Shown: positions 61,784-64,000 of the stretch, in pieces
How positions within the stretch are numbered: the first letter of the stretch is position 1
Layout: each line of letters opens with the position of its first letter
Origin: Allobosea sp. OK403
GTDB lineage: Bacteria > Pseudomonadota > Alphaproteobacteria > Rhizobiales > Beijerinckiaceae
Reading direction: 5' to 3'
NCBI RefSeq assembly: GCF_900113835.1
Contig: NZ_FOQV01000015.1
Location: 54,256-118,255, forward strand
DNA: 64,000 nucleotides
Position numbers and translations under genes: made by a program
Notes under the pieces: model-generated
The model's input: only the letters and a program-made list of their open reading frames with translations
Databases searched by the model: none
What the model was told of the DNA's origin: nothing

Positions 61784-62400
61784 TTGAAACGCGCCTCCAG
61801 CGCATCGACAGCCGCGCGGGTCAAGACGAGCTTGTCGCGACGCAGGATGTCATAAACGTTGATGCCCTGGATCGGCAGGACGTCGACATTCGGGATCGAA
61901 CGCGCGGCCAGGCCGAAGTTCACGTCGATCTCGGCGCCGCCGATCACCAGCACGCTGGACAGATCCAGCTTGCTGAAATGGCCGAGCAGCAGCTTGGTCT
62001 TGGGCTCCGAAAGCTTGGCATCATCGATGATGATGATCTCGGAACCCTTGGCCTTGGCCGAGAGCGCATGACGCAGGGCCAGAGCGCGGACCTTCTTGGG
62101 CAGGTCATGCGCATGGTCGCGCACGATCGGGCCGAAGGCCTTGCCGCCGCCGCGGAACTGCGGAGCGGAAGCAGCGCCGTGGCGAGCGCCGCCGGTGCCC
62201 TTCTGCTTGTAGATCTTCTTGCGGGTGCGATCGACTTCCGAGCGGCCCTTGGACTTGTGCGTCCCGGCGCGGCGCTTGGCGAGCTGATAACGCACCATGC
62301 GGGCGAGGATGTCGGCGCGCGGCTCAAGGCCGAAGATCGCATCCGACAATTCGACGGAGCCGGCAGAGCCGCCCTCGAGGGTGGTGATATCGAGCTTCAT
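61780..62400 (-). CDS. rplD: ribosomal protein L4
   Basis: The 206-residue protein has RAGTHKSKGRSEVDRTRKKI, the tunnel loop KQKGTGGARHG and RAAVDALEARF at the end. L4 represses the S10 operon in E. coli. ATG 62400 overlaps the rplC stop; a second ATG lies at 62403. Confidence 0.97.
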   Translation of the reverse strand: MKLDITTLEGGSAGSVELSDAIFGLEPRADILARMVRYQLAKRRAGTHKSKGRSEVDRTRKKIYKQKGTGGARHGAASAPQFRGGGKAFGPIVRDHAHDLPKKVRALALRHALSAKAKGSEIIIIDDAKLSEPKTKLLLGHFSKLDLSSVLVIGGAEIDVNFGLAARSIPNVDVLPIQGINVYDILRRDKLVLTRAAVDALEARFK

Positions 62401-63125
62401 CACGCGTTCTCCTCAACGGTCTCAGTCGCGGGAGCCTGCGTTTCGCCGCCGGCAACCTTGAACTTGCCCGGCAGGGGCGCATCCTTGGGCAGCGCGCGCT
62501 TGACGGCGTCGCGGACGTGGATCCAGCCACCGGCATGACCGGGAACCGCACCCTCGACCAAGATCAGGCCGCGCTCGACATCCGTCTGGACGACGCGCAG
62601 GTTCTGCGTGGTGACGCGCTCGGCGCCGAGATGGCCCGGCATCTTCTTGTTCTTGAAGGTCTTGCCCGGGTCCTGACGGCCACCGGTCGAACCGATCGAG
62701 CGATGCGAGACCGAAACACCGTGCGTGGCGCGAAGGCCGCCGAAGTTCCAGCGCTTCATGCCGCCGGCGAAACCCTTGCCGATGGTCGTGCCGCTGACAT
62801 CGACGAACTGGCCGACGACGAAGTGGTCAGCCGTCAGCTCGGCGCCGACCGGGATCAACGCGTCGTCGCTGACGCGGAACTCGACGATCTTGCGCTTGGG
62901 CTCGACCTTGGCGACGGCGAAATGGCCGCGCTCAGCCTTCGAGACGTTCTTGACCTTGGCCAAGCCCGACCCGAGCTGAACGGCGACATAGCCGTTCTTC
63001 TCAACCGTACGATGCGCGACAACCTGGCAGTTATCGAGCTTCAGCACGGTGACCGGGATATGTTCGCCGGCATCCGTGAAGATGCGGGTCATCCCGACTT
63101 TCTGTGCAATCACACCGGAACGCAT
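62400..63125 (-). CDS. rplC: ribosomal protein L3
   Basis: The 241-residue protein has MRSGVIAQKVGMTRIFTDAG and the long loop with KRWNFGGLRATHGVSVSHRS and KMPGHLGAERVTTQNL reaching the peptidyl transferase centre. It is separated from rpsJ by 125 bp, a gap with no gene. Confidence 0.98.
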   Translation of the reverse strand: MRSGVIAQKVGMTRIFTDAGEHIPVTVLKLDNCQVVAHRTVEKNGYVAVQLGSGLAKVKNVSKAERGHFAVAKVEPKRKIVEFRVSDDALIPVGAELTADHFVVGQFVDVSGTTIGKGFAGGMKRWNFGGLRATHGVSVSHRSIGSTGGRQDPGKTFKNKKMPGHLGAERVTTQNLRVVQTDVERGLILVEGAVPGHAGGWIHVRDAVKRALPKDAPLPGKFKVAGGETQAPATETVEENA

Positions 63126-63250
63126 CGGTGCATACCTTCCCTTGGGGTCATGTTCATCCTGCCAAAACGCAGGAGACAGAGGACCCGGCTAAAGATCAGA
63201 ACATGGCCGGACGACGGGAATAGCGGATCGCCGTCTGGACCATGGTCAAC

Positions 63251-63559
63251 TTACAACTTGATTTCGACGTCGACGCCGGCGGCGAGATCAAGCTTCATCA
63301 GGGCGTCGACCGTCTGAGGGGTCGGGTCGACGATATCGAGAACCCGCTTGTGGGTCCGCATCTCAAACTGCTCGCGCGACTTCTTGTCGATGTGCGGCGA
63401 GCGGTTGACCGTGAACTTCTCGATGAGCGTGGGCAGCGGGATGGGCCCGCGGACCTGGGCGCCCGTCCTCTTGGCCGTCGACACGATCTCGCGCGTCGAA
63501 GCGTCGAGGATGCGGTGATCGAACGCCTTGAGGCGGATCCGGATGTTCTGACCGTTCAT
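63251..63559 (-). CDS. rpsJ: ribosomal protein S10
   Basis: The 102-residue protein begins NGQNIRIRLKAFDHRILDAS and has GPIPLPTLIEKFTVNRSPHI. Besides its 30S role, S10 (NusE) takes part in antitermination with NusB. Confidence 0.98.
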   Translation of the reverse strand: MNGQNIRIRLKAFDHRILDASTREIVSTAKRTGAQVRGPIPLPTLIEKFTVNRSPHIDKKSREQFEMRTHKRVLDIVDPTPQTVDALMKLDLAAGVDVEIKL

Positions 63560-63626
63560 GGTCTTGTGTTCTCCGTGACGTGAAAAGGCAAAGGCCCGGT
63601 AGGGCCTTCGCCCTCACGAAAACGCG

Positions 63627-64000
<374 letters not shown>

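Overview
The window is high-GC alphaproteobacterial chromosome. The complete S10-spc-alpha ribosomal block, phosphatidylcholine synthase, propionyl-CoA and methylcrotonyl-CoA carboxylases and several families of intergenic palindromes suggest Hyphomicrobiales (Rhizobiales), with a Bosea-like genus most plausible. The genus is an inference and cannot be settled from this sequence alone.

Layout. 1-4300: end of an EAL-domain protein, a small exported Gly/Arg-rich protein, mccB, lipB and a stand-alone FliN-like protein. 4827-12986: an 8.2-kb integrated element in tRNA-Leu(GAG), bounded by 63-bp direct repeats, with a tyrosine integrase, a PriCT_2-like protein, a P-loop ATPase, a series of unknown small genes and several structured non-coding stretches. 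It has no capsid or conjugation genes and looks like a satellite-type integrative element. 13203-30314: mgtE, two GH25 muramidase paralogues flanking pcs, a PiT phosphate transporter, a ZntB/CorA-like transporter, an SDR, rplM-rpsI, a ModA-like binding protein, a thioesterase, a degenerate crotonase, isovaleryl-CoA dehydrogenase and an ABC exporter. 30638-42665: small secreted and membrane proteins, rhodanese, DUF599, DUF3253, a YdcF-like protein, GST, pccA, lipase, HAD phosphatase, a PsiF-like protein, an RluA-family synthase and crcB. 42808-48931: a winged-helix/TIR protein wedged between crcB and rarA, then a DegP-like protease, a frameshifted Bug-type binding protein and a sugar O-acetyltransferase. 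49046-64000: rplQ-rpoA-rpsK-rpsM-adk-secY through rpsJ, all on the minus strand, ending inside tuf.

Functional themes. Leucine and propionate breakdown are represented by ivd, mccB and pccA, each separated from its usual partner subunit or operon. Envelope and ion homeostasis genes (mgtE, PiT, ZntB-like, CrcB, Pcs, GH25) form another group. The most unusual content is the integrative element, with phased integrase-site-like repeats at both ends and several candidate structured RNAs, and the MrrN-like/TIR protein, a candidate anti-phage effector inserted in a housekeeping neighbourhood. Intergenic spaces carry several families of palindromes, including heptanucleotide repeats inside the ribosomal operons.
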